From JBGPEQ01 sp050180895 (GTDB lineage: Bacteria; Pseudomonadota; Alphaproteobacteria; Dongiales; Dongiaceae), in contig JBFXDS010000004.1 in the NCBI GenBank assembly GCA_050180895.1, positions 186,001 through 250,000 of the forward strand: a stretch of 64,000 bases of DNA, written 5' to 3'. Below the pieces are notes generated by a model, which worked only from the letters and a program-made list of their open reading frames with translations, was not told the DNA's origin and did not search any database. The position numbers and the translations under genes were made by a program. Each line of letters begins with the position of its first letter. Position 1 is the stretch's first letter. Shown piece after piece: positions 13,501 to 21,652 of the stretch.

Positions 13501-13976
13501 CGGACGGTGATGGCCGCGGGAATCGCGTCGATCAGGGCGCGCAGCAAAGATTGGCTCTGCCGCAGCGCCTCTTCCGTTCGCATTTCCTCGGTCAGATCCT
13601 GGACGATCCCGACCAGCGCCGTGACCCGGCCATCGCCGTCGATCTCCGGCTGCAGCTCGATCGAACATCGCCGCACGTTGCCGTCCTGCCGCATGACGCG
13701 CACCTCACAGGACGGCGTGTTGGTACCGGTTGACGCGCGGCGCACCGCATCGTGGAAGCGGTCCCGATCGTCGCCATGGAGAGCCGCAGCGACGGCCGCG
13801 AGGCTGGGAGCGACTATCCCCTCGTCGATGTCCAGAATGCGGCACAACCCCTGGGTCCAGGTGATAGGCCCGGCAGCGGCGCTCGATCGGAAGCTTCCAA
13901 CACGCGGCATCACTCGACCGTTCTCATGGCGAGTCACCGATCTCGACATTTCCCCGCTTTCGACGCGCTCGTCCAT
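10515..13976 (-). CDS. multi-PAS hybrid histidine kinase
   Basis: A 1153-residue cytosolic sensor with no clear membrane segment. Order: a partial PAS/PAC unit (about 30-135), four tandem PAS units starting at 144, 271, 398 and 525, a sixth PAS (about 650-765), the dimerisation domain with GGVAHDFNNLL (His790), an ATPase domain with the N-box NLAVNARDAM and G-boxes (DTGIGM, GKGTGLGL), and a C-terminal receiver (TDVIMP; KPF). The four central PAS units repeat at exactly 127 residues and share ID-A(I/V)PA...GRYVLVN, so they arose by recent tandem duplication. The gene pair with the regulator at 10091 is inserted opposite to the cox maturation genes and could sense redox state or ligand for them (inference). 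Confidence 0.92.
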   Translation of the reverse strand: MDERVESGEMSRSVTRHENGRVMPRVGSFRSSAAAGPITWTQGLCRILDIDEGIVAPSLAAVAAALHGDDRDRFHDAVRRASTGTNTPSCEVRVMRQDGNVRRCSIELQPEIDGDGRVTALVGIVQDLTEEMRTEEALRQSQSLLRALIDAIPAAITVRDCDGRFVLVNTYEADYYGRPTEWFNGKVLADVYPADLAQRIAVRDRAVIATGRPLPVGQVEFNEPDGRTTIWLEQKAPICDDAGAVTHIVTIDVDITDRMQAEAELERNRVLLQAVIDAVPALISVTDMEGRYVLVNAASAAYHGHPADWFPGKLIEDVHRPEYAVIFRDRDQRALRGETPARPYEDVYTGTDGGISVWLAMDVAIRIGAGPPQYVVSVSLDVTELKQAESAAQESRNLLRTVIDAVPASIHVKDLDGRYILVNADMAADAGHPMDWIIGKRVGDLFPEEYARKSAERDRRLIALGEPTPLFEDEYVDRHGQLGTWLVRKVPLRDETGQVRHIVSVGLDITERKRAEAALHESQSLLRAIIDAIPATVSVKDLAGRYVLVNAHLAADVGHPIEWFGGKSIADVYPDDYVRKIQERDRLVIETGQTQRFYEIDYRDAAGAVSSWIGIRAPIQNVDGGIGYVVSVGLDITDRRRSELALEESERRFRHLVESTDVVPYSWDIDARRYLYLGPQIERILGIRPEALGDEADWLALVAPEDKGRLQQEAASFHASPRDHYREYRLVRPDGRVIWVRDVMKVERRDGHRIGFGFVLDITESKNRELQLAQAQKMEAVGKLTGGVAHDFNNLLTVILGSLELIELSMPKDPQNLTRVRLASEAAKRGSELTQRLLAFARQQMLVPRRVELNDHVAQMGELLRRTLGAGIAVRMQLASDLWSLRVDPAWLESTILNLAVNARDAMPNGGTLTIETANRQLSEATVVDGTEIAPGRYVALFVSDTGIGMTPEVVARAFDPFFTTKPTGKGTGLGLSMVYGFVKQSGGHIRIYSEVGVGTAVKIYLPTTDWTEAAGGEARDAHSDSPRGRETVLVAEDDESVRQTVVAMLQSLGYQVLTAADGMSALKILEAKGKIDLLLTDVIMPGKLNGPGLAGEAVKRRPTLRVLYMSGYTENAFGPDGAQSAEIDWLAKPFTKGDLARKVRRLLDVGNG

Positions 13977-14142
13977 CGGTATTTCGGTCCGCTGCTTGCC
14001 GCTGGCGGCGATGGGTGTGCACGGCCTAGTTTCAATTGCAAGCCGGCTCGGTCACGCCATTATCATGCCTGATCCTCGGGCACCGAGACGGCCACCCGAT
14101 GTTTGCTTTTTGTTCCGAAGCGCGTCATAAGCATCGACCGCC

Positions 14143-15420
14143 ATGACATCTACAACCGAAAGTGGGCTGCTGGGGAACTACCTCGGACACACCGATTCTG
14201 ATGGTCGCCTGGCCGAGAACATCATGCATTTCGCACGCACCTTGCGCGCCGCGGGTCTGCCGGTTGGTCCGGGCAGGGTGCTGGAGGCGATCAGGGCAAC
14301 GCGCACGGTCGGCCTCGGCCATCGGCAGGATTTCTATTGGGCACTGCACGCGACCCTAGTGAACCGTCGCGAGCAGCGGGAGCTCTTCGACCAGGCATTT
14401 CACATCTTCTGGCGCAATCCGCGGCTGCTCGAACGCGCCATGGCCATGCTACTTCCCCAACTGCGCGGCGGCGAAGACTCCGAGGACCAAGTGGAGATGA
14501 GCCGCCGCCTCGCCGAGGCCCTCGCGCGCGAGGGCGGCGGCACGGATCCGGGCGGCGAAGACGCGGGAGAAAAGATCGAAATCGACGCCGTCATGACCTA
14601 TTCGGACCGCGAACTCCTGCAACGGATGGACTTCGAAAAGATGTCGACCGAGGAGGTCGCCAAGGCGAAGCGGCTGATCGCCGTGATGCGCCTGCCCATC
14701 ATGGCGGTGCCGACTCGACGCTTTCGTCCGGACGCCATCGGCCACCGGATCGACATGCGCGCGACACTGCGGGCAGCATTGCGCTCTCCCGACAGCATTC
14801 CGCTACGCCGGCGGATGCCGCGGCGCCGTCACCCGCCGCTCGTGATCCTTTGCGACATTTCAGGCTCGATGAGCCGCTACGCGCGCATCATCCTTCACTT
14901 CATGCACGCCATTACCAACGACCGGGATCGAGTCTACACTTTCTTGTTCGGTACCCGACTGACGAACGTGACACGGCATCTGCGCCACAAGGACATCGAC
15001 GTCGCATTGGAAAAGGTCGGCCAGACCGTGGAGGACTGGTCGGGCGGCACGCGCATCGGCAAATGCCTCGCCGAGTTCAACAACCACTGGTCGCGTCGCG
15101 TGCTGGGCCAAGGAGCGGTCGTGCTGTTCATCAGCGACGGGCTCGACCGCGACTCCGGCGAAGGACTGGCAAAGGAAATGGAACGGCTGCACAAATCCTG
15201 CCGGCGCCTGATCTGGCTCAACCCTCTCTTGCGTTACGCGGACTATGAACCAAGATCCATAGGGGCGCGGACGATCATGCCGCACGTCGATGAATTCCGC
15301 CCAGCCCACAACCTGGACAGCCTCGCAGATCTCACGCGGGTGCTGAGCCAACCCGGGCTGCGCCGGCTGGAAGCTAAGAGCGAGTGGGTCGATGTGCTGA
15401 GGCAGCGACTGAACGATTGA
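14143..15420 (+). CDS. coxE: CoxE-type VWA domain protein
   Basis: A 425-residue protein. The first 230 residues form the helical CoxE-family region. A VWA domain follows with the metal-ion motif DISGSMS at 238-244 and a later SDGLD. CoxE partners the CoxD ATPase in CO dehydrogenase active-site maturation. It is separated from coxD by the opposing kinase/regulator pair but followed closely by the XdhC genes, so the maturation operon resumes here. ATG 14143 is the first start in the frame. Confidence 0.9.
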   Translation: MTSTTESGLLGNYLGHTDSDGRLAENIMHFARTLRAAGLPVGPGRVLEAIRATRTVGLGHRQDFYWALHATLVNRREQRELFDQAFHIFWRNPRLLERAMAMLLPQLRGGEDSEDQVEMSRRLAEALAREGGGTDPGGEDAGEKIEIDAVMTYSDRELLQRMDFEKMSTEEVAKAKRLIAVMRLPIMAVPTRRFRPDAIGHRIDMRATLRAALRSPDSIPLRRRMPRRRHPPLVILCDISGSMSRYARIILHFMHAITNDRDRVYTFLFGTRLTNVTRHLRHKDIDVALEKVGQTVEDWSGGTRIGKCLAEFNNHWSRRVLGQGAVVLFISDGLDRDSGEGLAKEMERLHKSCRRLIWLNPLLRYADYEPRSIGARTIMPHVDEFRPAHNLDSLADLTRVLSQPGLRRLEAKSEWVDVLRQRLND

Positions 15421-15460
15421 CGTCCGAAGACATCGCCAGAAGAACTTGTGGAGATGAGGC

Positions 15461-15784
15461 ATGACCGGCTATCGCGACGATATCCTTGAACAGGCAGGGC
15501 AGTGGCAGGCCCAGGGCAAGCGCGTGGCGCTGGCGACAGTGGTCGCCACCTGGGGGTCTTCGCCCCGGCCCGTCGGCAGCCAGCTCGCGGTCGACGAATC
15601 CGGAGCGATGATCGGATCGGTCTCGGGCGGGTGCATCGAGGGCGCCGTCGTGCATGAAGCGCTCGCCGCGATCAAGGACGGCCAGCCGCGGCTGCTCGAT
15701 TTCGGAGTCACCAATGAGCAGGCCTGGGAAGTCGGCTTGGCGTGCGGCGGCAAGGTCCAGGTCTATGTCGAGGCTCTGCGATGA
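15461..15784 (+). CDS. XdhC/CoxI family protein, N-terminal domain
   Basis: A 107-residue protein corresponding to the N-terminal (XdhC_CoxI) domain. Signatures are ATVVATWGSSPRPVG and GSVSGGCIEGAV. XdhC proteins bind molybdenum cofactor, protect its sulfurated form and deliver it to the hydroxylase. In most bacteria this domain and the Rossmann domain form one protein; here they are two genes joined by an ATGA overlap. The GGCIE cysteine is the residue usually linked to cofactor handling. Confidence 0.88.
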   Translation: MTGYRDDILEQAGQWQAQGKRVALATVVATWGSSPRPVGSQLAVDESGAMIGSVSGGCIEGAVVHEALAAIKDGQPRLLDFGVTNEQAWEVGLACGGKVQVYVEALR

Positions 15785-16500
15785 GGTCGACCACCCTCGA
15801 ACGCCTGCTCAAGGATAGGGCGGCGAAGACCCCAGTGGTTCTCGTTACCGACCTAGCCTCCGGAGCGCAGGCGCTCGTCTATCGACGCGACGTATCGGGC
15901 GAGCTTTCCCTCGACGGCGACGCCCTCGTCCGCATCCGCAAGGCGTTGGAGGCGGATGACAGCGGCACCATCGAGCTTGGCGGCAAGCGCTTTTTCCTGC
16001 ATGTGCAGAATCCGTCCCTGCGCCTTGTCGTCATCGGCGCCGTCCACATCGCTCAGACGCTGGCCCCTATGGCGGCGCTGGCCGGCTACAGCGTCACGAT
16101 CATCGACCCCCGCCGATCCTTTGCCACCGACGCCCGCTTTCCCGACGTGACCCTAATCGGCGAATGGCCGGACGAAGCGATGGCGACGATGACGCTTGAT
16201 CGCCGCACCGCCGTGGTCACCCTCACGCACGACCCCAAGCTCGACGATCCGGCCTTGCAGACGGCCCTGCGGTCGGACGCGTTCTACGTCGGTGCACTCG
16301 GCAGCCGGAAGACCCATGCCGCGCGTCTCGGCCGGCTGAAGGCGGCCGGCTTCACCGACGCGGACTGCGCACGCATCCACGGTCCCGTCGGCCTCGACAT
16401 CGGCGCCCTGTCGCCGGCGGAGATCGCGGTTTCCATTCTGGCGCAGATCACGGCCGTGCTGCGTGGCGCCGGCGGCGACCGCCGCGAGAAGGCGGCATGA
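15781..16500 (+). CDS. XdhC Rossmann-domain protein
   Basis: A 239-residue protein holding the C-terminal XdhC Rossmann domain. LVVIGAVHIAQTLAPMA is a dinucleotide-fold variant of the usual GAGHVG loop. The tail has the family motifs YVGALGSRKTHAAR and HGPVGLDIGALSPAEIAVSI. It starts at ATG 15781 overlapping the stop of the first XdhC gene (ATGA), so the two halves are likely made together and act as one cofactor-loading chaperone. It also overlaps the next gene by four bases. Confidence 0.88.
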   Translation: MRSTTLERLLKDRAAKTPVVLVTDLASGAQALVYRRDVSGELSLDGDALVRIRKALEADDSGTIELGGKRFFLHVQNPSLRLVVIGAVHIAQTLAPMAALAGYSVTIIDPRRSFATDARFPDVTLIGEWPDEAMATMTLDRRTAVVTLTHDPKLDDPALQTALRSDAFYVGALGSRKTHAARLGRLKAAGFTDADCARIHGPVGLDIGALSPAEIAVSILAQITAVLRGAGGDRREKAA

Positions 16501-18140
16501 TCTTTGTCGACCTGCCGGCGTCCGAGGCCGCCGGCGCGCTTCTGGTTCACAGCATCCGGATCGGCAAACTCGCCTTCCGGAAGGGGAGGCTGCTGTCGGC
16601 CGACGATGTCGCCGCTTTGGTCGAGGCCGGCCAAACCATCGTCACGGTCGCCCGGTTGGAGTCCGGCGACATCGGCGAGGATGCCGCCGCAACGCGCATC
16701 GCCGAGGGGCTTGCCGGCCCGAACGTGACGATGGGAACAGCCTTCACCGGCCGCTGCAATCTATTCGCCGCGACCCCCGGCGTTCTCATGGTAGACCGCG
16801 AGCGGCTCGATCGAATCAATCTCGTCGACGAAGCCGTCACCGTCGCGACCTTGCCGCCGTTCGACCCGGTCGACGCCCGCGAGATGGTGGCCACGGTCAA
16901 GATTATTCCCTTTGCCGTTCCCGGCGCCGTGCTCGCGACCTGCCTCGACGTGGCGCGCGCGGGCGAACCGCTCATTCGCGTTGCAGCCTTCCGTGCCCGG
17001 GCGATCGGCTTGATTCAGACGCGCCTGCCCGGACTCAAGGACAGCGTTCTCGATAAGACCGTCGAGGTCATGAACGGCCGGCTTGCGGTGCTCGCCTGCC
17101 CGCCGGCGACGGAAATGAGGTGCGCGCATGAATCGACGGCAGTGGCGGCAGCCATCACAGAACTGCGCCGTGGCGGCGCCGAGATGGTGCTGATCGCCAG
17201 CGCTTCCGCCATTACCGATCGCCGCGACGTGATCCCGACCGCCGTCGAGCGCGCTGGCGGCCGCGTCGAACATTTCGGCATGCCGGTCGACCCGGGCAAC
17301 CTGCTGCTGCTCGGCCGTCTCGCCGACGGCGCGCATGTGCTGGGCCTGCCGGGCTGCGTGCGATCGCCCAAGATCAATGGCTTCGATTGGGTGCTCCGGC
17401 GACTCCTTGCAGATATCCCGGTGACCCCGATCGACATCATGCGGCTGGGCGCGGGCGGGCTGCTGAAGGAGATTTCGACGCGCCCGCAGCCACGTGCCGG
17501 ATCGGAGACGTCGCCTGCCGTTCCGCCACAAGCCCCCCGGATTGCTGCGGTGGTCCTGGCCGCGGGACGATCGAGCCGCATGGGCACCGCCAACAAGCTG
17601 CTGGCGGATGTCGACGGCGCGCCGATGGTGCGCCGCGTCGTTGATGCCGCGCTGGCCTCGGACGCCAGACCCGTCGTCGTCGTCACGGGCAACGATCAGG
17701 GCAAGGTGCAGGCGGTGTTGCGCGGCTGCAAGGTGTCGTTCGTGCACAATCCCGCTTACGCTGACGGCATGAGCTCGTCGCTGCAGGCGGGCCTCGCCGC
17801 CCTTCCCGGCAGGGTCGACGGAGCACTCATCTGTCTCGGCGACATGCCGCTGGTGACCCCGGCCGTGCTCGACCGACTGATCACCGCCTTCAACCCGCTC
17901 GAGGGGCGCGCCATCTGCGTGCCGACCTGGAACGGGAAGCGCGGGAATCCCGTGCTATGGGCCAAGCGGTTTTTCGGCGAGATGGCCGAACTCGCCGGCG
18001 ACGTCGGCGCTAAGCATCTGATCGGCGAGCACGCCGATCTCGTCGTCGAAGTCGCCATGCCCGACGACGGCATCTTGGCCGACATCGATACGCCGGAGTC
18101 GTTGGCGGCCTTGCGGCAGTCCGGAACGAGGGAAGCATGA
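16497..18140 (+). CDS. molybdopterin-binding / MocA-type nucleotidyltransferase fusion
   Basis: A 547-residue two-domain protein. Residues 1-330 are a molybdopterin-binding (MoeA/CinA-like) region. From about 350 comes a nucleotidyltransferase of the MobA/MocA type with VVLAAGRSSRMG and a downstream Lys (NKLL), plus the CLGDMPLV motif. CO dehydrogenase-family enzymes use the molybdopterin cytosine dinucleotide cofactor, so cytidyl transfer is the likely reaction (family knowledge plus context). It starts with an ATGA overlap with the XdhC gene. Confidence 0.88.
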   Translation: MIFVDLPASEAAGALLVHSIRIGKLAFRKGRLLSADDVAALVEAGQTIVTVARLESGDIGEDAAATRIAEGLAGPNVTMGTAFTGRCNLFAATPGVLMVDRERLDRINLVDEAVTVATLPPFDPVDAREMVATVKIIPFAVPGAVLATCLDVARAGEPLIRVAAFRARAIGLIQTRLPGLKDSVLDKTVEVMNGRLAVLACPPATEMRCAHESTAVAAAITELRRGGAEMVLIASASAITDRRDVIPTAVERAGGRVEHFGMPVDPGNLLLLGRLADGAHVLGLPGCVRSPKINGFDWVLRRLLADIPVTPIDIMRLGAGGLLKEISTRPQPRAGSETSPAVPPQAPRIAAVVLAAGRSSRMGTANKLLADVDGAPMVRRVVDAALASDARPVVVVTGNDQGKVQAVLRGCKVSFVHNPAYADGMSSSLQAGLAALPGRVDGALICLGDMPLVTPAVLDRLITAFNPLEGRAICVPTWNGKRGNPVLWAKRFFGEMAELAGDVGAKHLIGEHADLVVEVAMPDDGILADIDTPESLAALRQSGTREA

Positions 18141-18213
18141 CGGCACGGAGGCAGGTCGCGCGGCACGACGGCTGTTGCCGCAACAGTCGATATGGGAATG
18201 GGAGGAGCGTGAA

Positions 18214-18813
18214 ATGAGAATTGTCGTCGTCGGGGCCACCGGCACCATCGGCAAGCCTGTCACAGCGGCGCTGCAGGGCCGACACGAGATCGTCAAGGTC
18301 GGCAGCAAGAGCGGCGATCATCAGGTCGACATCAAGGACAGCGGTTCCATCCGCAGGCTGTTCGAGAAGACCGGCCGGTTCGACGCGCTGGTGTCCTGCG
18401 TCGGCAAGGTCCACTTCGGTGACTTCGCCAAGCTGACCGAGAACGAGGTGATGATCGGTCTCAAGGACAAGCTGATGGGCCAGGTTAACCTTGTTCTCGT
18501 CGGCCGCGACTTCATCAATGACAACGGGTCCTTCACGCTGACCAGCGGTGTGCTGAGCCACGATCCGATCCGCTATGGAGCCTGCGCCAGCCTGGTCAAC
18601 GGCGCCATCGACTGCTTCGTGCGCGCCGCCGCGATCGAGCTACCGCGCGGCCTGCGCATCAACGTCGTCAGTCCCGGCCTGCTCGACGAATCGGCGGACG
18701 CCCTGGGCGACTACTTCCGCGGCCACGAGACAGTACCCGGACGCCGCGTGGCGAATGCCTATGTGAAATCGGTGGAAGGCGGTCTGACCGGCGAGGTTTT
18801 TCGCGTGCTGTAG
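18214..18813 (+). CDS. short-chain dehydrogenase-like protein, atypical active site
   Basis: A 199-residue short SDR. The nucleotide-binding loop is VVGATGTIG (GxxGxxG) at the N-terminus, and LTSGVLSHDPIRYG aligns with the catalytic Ser region. The Tyr is followed by GACAS, so the catalytic Lys of YxxxK is absent. It belongs to a short-SDR group in which this motif is not kept, so oxidoreductase activity should not be assumed. Start: ATG 18214 after GGGAGGAGCGTGAA. It is the last plus-strand gene of this run and converges on the hydrolase gene with 13 bases between. Confidence 0.82.
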   Translation: MRIVVVGATGTIGKPVTAALQGRHEIVKVGSKSGDHQVDIKDSGSIRRLFEKTGRFDALVSCVGKVHFGDFAKLTENEVMIGLKDKLMGQVNLVLVGRDFINDNGSFTLTSGVLSHDPIRYGACASLVNGAIDCFVRAAAIELPRGLRINVVSPGLLDESADALGDYFRGHETVPGRRVANAYVKSVEGGLTGEVFRVL

Positions 18814-18826
18814 CTCTGTTTGCCGC

Positions 18827-19636
18827 TTACGGCTCAATGCGGTGCCGCCTCAGGAAATCGAGGACGGCTGCGGGACCGCCGAGGTCGTCGAAATTGGTGT
18901 GCGTACCCTCCGTAAACCATTTCGACTCCTTCGGCTGGCGGGCAGCAGCGAACAGTTCGCGTCCGTAACGGATCGGCACCACCCCGTCGCGATCGCCATG
19001 CATCACGAACAGCGGGCAGCGGAGGTTGCCGATCTTGGCCAGCGAGTCGAACTTGTCGCGCACCAGGCGGCGAACGGGAAACATCCAATACCGACTCTGC
19101 GCCACCGCCGCGACCGAGGTGAATGGCGCTTCGAGCACCACCGCCGCACAGCCCTGCTCCACGGCCATCTGGACCGCGACGGCCGTGCCCAGCGACTCCC
19201 CATAGAAGACCATGCGGTCCGCCGCCACGCTCCGCTGCGTCAAGAAATCGAGGGCCGCGCGCGCGTCGGCATAGAGCCCCTCCTCGGTCGGCCGCCCGGG
19301 ATTGCCGCCATAGCCGCGATACTCGACCAGCAGCGCTCCCAAACCCGCATCCAAATATGGCCGCAACCGGTCGGCGCGATGCCCGATATGGCCGGCGTTG
19401 CCGTGAAAGTAAACGAGCACCGGCGCCTGGGGCGAGGGCGACGCGCGGTACCAGGCGAGCAGGCGGAGCCCGTCCGCGCTCCGGGTCTCGACAGTTTCCA
19501 TGACGCCCTGGAGTCCCGCCTCCGTCAGGCTCGGCGGGCGCATGTCGGGCACGTACAGGATGCTGCGCTGAGCCACGAACAACAGGACCAGCAGGGCGAC
19601 GTAGACGGCGGCAATTCCGCCCAGGATCGCACTCAT
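18827..19636 (-). CDS. membrane-anchored alpha/beta hydrolase (YfhR/BEM46-like)
   Basis: A 269-residue hydrolase with an N-terminal membrane anchor (AAVYVALLVLLFVAQ). Motifs in order: YFHGNAGHIGHR (oxyanion region), FYGESLG (nucleophile Ser), HGDRDGVVP (acid) and GTHTNFDDLGG (His). This is the arrangement of the YfhR/ABHD13 group. The substrate is unknown. ATG 19636 puts the anchor at the N-terminus. The next gene on this strand ends only 16 bases upstream, so they may be co-transcribed. Confidence 0.85.
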   Translation of the reverse strand: MSAILGGIAAVYVALLVLLFVAQRSILYVPDMRPPSLTEAGLQGVMETVETRSADGLRLLAWYRASPSPQAPVLVYFHGNAGHIGHRADRLRPYLDAGLGALLVEYRGYGGNPGRPTEEGLYADARAALDFLTQRSVAADRMVFYGESLGTAVAVQMAVEQGCAAVVLEAPFTSVAAVAQSRYWMFPVRRLVRDKFDSLAKIGNLRCPLFVMHGDRDGVVPIRYGRELFAAARQPKESKWFTEGTHTNFDDLGGPAAVLDFLRRHRIEP

Positions 19637-19652
19637 CGACCGACCCGCGCGG

Positions 19653-20060
19653 CTATGGCGCCGACCGGTCGCGCTCGGCTGCCAACTGGGCCGCACGGAA
19701 CGCCAGGAAGTGCCTTGCCGCATCAATCCCCTCGGTCCGGCACCAGCCGCGGAAACCACCGAGCCCGCGATCGCCATACTCAAGATCGGCGGCGATCGTG
19801 CCGCGGATGCGCAGCCAGCGCACCGTCGATTCCGGCAATCCGCCGCGACGGGTGAGCTCGCGCATCTGCCGCCGATAACCGTCATGCACCTCGGCGCTGT
19901 TGAGGCCGCAATATTCTGTGACACCGTACATGTACGCGACCTGCTTCAACTCGGCGCCGCGAGAACGGGGCTCGGCTCTCACCGCGACGGCAAAGGATGT
20001 CACCGCCGCCGCAGCAAGCACGGCCGCGCAGACCAAGGCCGTCGATGAAGACGCGCACAT
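19653..20060 (-). CDS. hypothetical exported protein
   Basis: 135 residues, unrecognised. Hydrophobic signal sequence (TALVCAAVLAAAAVTSFAVA, cleavage near VRAEP), then a compact helical domain with two evident mature cysteines (TEYCGLN and GWCRTEG) that could form a disulfide. ATG 20060 is chosen to place the signal peptide first. It precedes the hydrolase gene on the same strand and diverges from the lipoprotein gene at 20159. Confidence 0.7.
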   Translation of the reverse strand: MCASSSTALVCAAVLAAAAVTSFAVAVRAEPRSRGAELKQVAYMYGVTEYCGLNSAEVHDGYRRQMRELTRRGGLPESTVRWLRIRGTIAADLEYGDRGLGGFRGWCRTEGIDAARHFLAFRAAQLAAERDRSAP

Positions 20061-20158
20061 GGCGCAGTGTCGCCGAACGGCGCCACGCCCGCAACGATCA
20101 AGCTCACTTGACAGCCGACCCATCGAATCAGTTAGCGTGATTGAGGAGAATCAAGCAG

Positions 20159-20779
20159 ATGTACCGCCTACCGATCGTGGCAAGCCTCGTATTCGGCTTG
20201 CTGTCCGGCTGCAGCGCCAGCGAGGAGCAGCGCGTGGCAAAGCTGCTGGAGACCGACCCGGCGCCGGCGAGATTCAGTATCTGCCACGGCAACTCCTGTC
20301 GATTGCGAACGGATGTGTCGCTGTCGGCGGCGGAGTGGGCGCAGGTTGCGGCGCTGTTCGATCCCGCGCCCGCCGATGCCCTTGCCGAGCGGCACCGGAT
20401 CGCACGCGCCATCGGACTGCTGGAGACATTCGCCGGTCGCCAGGCGGATACGCTCGGAGACGCGCCTGGCATGGGTGTGCATTGGAATCCGGACGGCCAG
20501 CTCGATTGCATCGACGAGGCAACCAATTCGACCACCTATCTACGGATGATGGCGGCAGACGGCTTGATCCGATTTCACGATACCGGGTTGCCGGCGAACC
20601 GCTTCGTCATCACGGCCTGGGGCCCGAGCAACACCGCGACGATCACCGAGACGGCGACCGGCAAGAGTTATGCCGTCGAGTCCTATTTCCGCAGCAACGG
20701 CGAACCGGCCTATGTGATGCCGCTCGAGGTCTGGAGGGCCGGGTGGGTGCCGGAGGACGGCGCGCCGCCGGAGGCCTAG
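20159..20779 (+). CDS. hypothetical lipoprotein
   Basis: 206 residues. The N-terminus MYRLPIVASLVFGLLSGCSAS is a lipoprotein signal with lipobox LSGC. The mature part has Cys pairs (SICHGNSCR and LDCIDE) and no family I recognise. Start: ATG 20159 with AGGAGA eight bases upstream; an in-frame TTG at 20141 would destroy this spacing. It converges on the aldolase gene. Confidence 0.75.
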   Translation: MYRLPIVASLVFGLLSGCSASEEQRVAKLLETDPAPARFSICHGNSCRLRTDVSLSAAEWAQVAALFDPAPADALAERHRIARAIGLLETFAGRQADTLGDAPGMGVHWNPDGQLDCIDEATNSTTYLRMMAADGLIRFHDTGLPANRFVITAWGPSNTATITETATGKSYAVESYFRSNGEPAYVMPLEVWRAGWVPEDGAPPEA

Positions 20780-20811
20780 ACTAGAAAGCGCCGCCGGATA
20801 CCAGCGGCGGA

Positions 20812-21570
20812 CTACCAAGCGTAGTCCGGCTCCTCCCGATCAAGCAGGCGCTTGAGCGCCGAGAAGTGCTGCCGGGCGAAGCCGGACATGTCGCAATTGC
20901 CGAAAGTCGCCTTGGCGACCTCGTCCTTGACGTGACGCAGCGGCCGGCCGGTCGACATGGCCAGGACCTGCACCTGACAGGCGCGCTCCAGGAAATAAAG
21001 GTCGTCGAATGCCTCGGCGACGCTGCGGCCGACCACGATCACGCCGTGATTGCCACAGAACAGGACGCGCTTTTCCGCCAAACAGCGTGCCAGACGATCG
21101 CCTTCGTCGATGTCGAAGACCAAGCCGTTGAAGCTGTCGTCATAGGCGACGTCGTCATAGAAGCGCAGGGCGTTCTGATGGGCCGGTTCGAGCCGTCCGC
21201 CTTCGACCATGGTGAGCGCCGTCGCGTAGGGCATGTGCGTGTGCAGCACGCAGCCCGCCCGCGGGCTGGCCTTGTGGATACGCGAATGGATGTGGAAAGC
21301 GCTGCTTTCGGCTTCGCCCTCGCCTTCGACCGTACGGCCGTTATAGTCGACGACGATCAGATCTTTAGCCTTGATCTCCGACCAGTGCAGGCCGAACGGG
21401 TGCAGCAGGAAGCGATCCTCCGCGCCCGGCAGCATCACCGTGAAATGATTGTCGATGCCCTCATGCAGGCCGAACCGCACGGCCAGCCGCAGCGCCGCCG
21501 CCAAGTCGACCCGAGCCTCCCAGGTGGCATCCGGCGTCATCCTGGGTTCGGTACTGCGCACGAGGTTCAT
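20812..21570 (-). CDS. class II aldolase/adducin family protein
   Basis: A 252-residue zinc-dependent aldolase-fold protein. Zinc ligand motif HTHMPYATAL, then FCGNHGVIVVG in the usual place. N-terminal substrate-loop GIDNHFTVMLP. Without the sugar-phosphate pocket residues being clear, the substrate (a keto or hydroxy acid, or sugar phosphate) cannot be named. ATG 21570 fits the family length. An in-frame ATG 12 bases upstream (METT) is an alternative. It lies downstream of trpF with 82 bases between. Confidence 0.87.
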   Translation of the reverse strand: MNLVRSTEPRMTPDATWEARVDLAAALRLAVRFGLHEGIDNHFTVMLPGAEDRFLLHPFGLHWSEIKAKDLIVVDYNGRTVEGEGEAESSAFHIHSRIHKASPRAGCVLHTHMPYATALTMVEGGRLEPAHQNALRFYDDVAYDDSFNGLVFDIDEGDRLARCLAEKRVLFCGNHGVIVVGRSVAEAFDDLYFLERACQVQVLAMSTGRPLRHVKDEVAKATFGNCDMSGFARQHFSALKRLLDREEPDYAW

Positions 21571-21652
21571 CGTCGTCTCCATCTTCGAACGGCGGATCCA
21601 CCGCCTGTCCCGGCCGCCGCACGATACAGGCCTGCCGGTGTTGCGGCAATGC

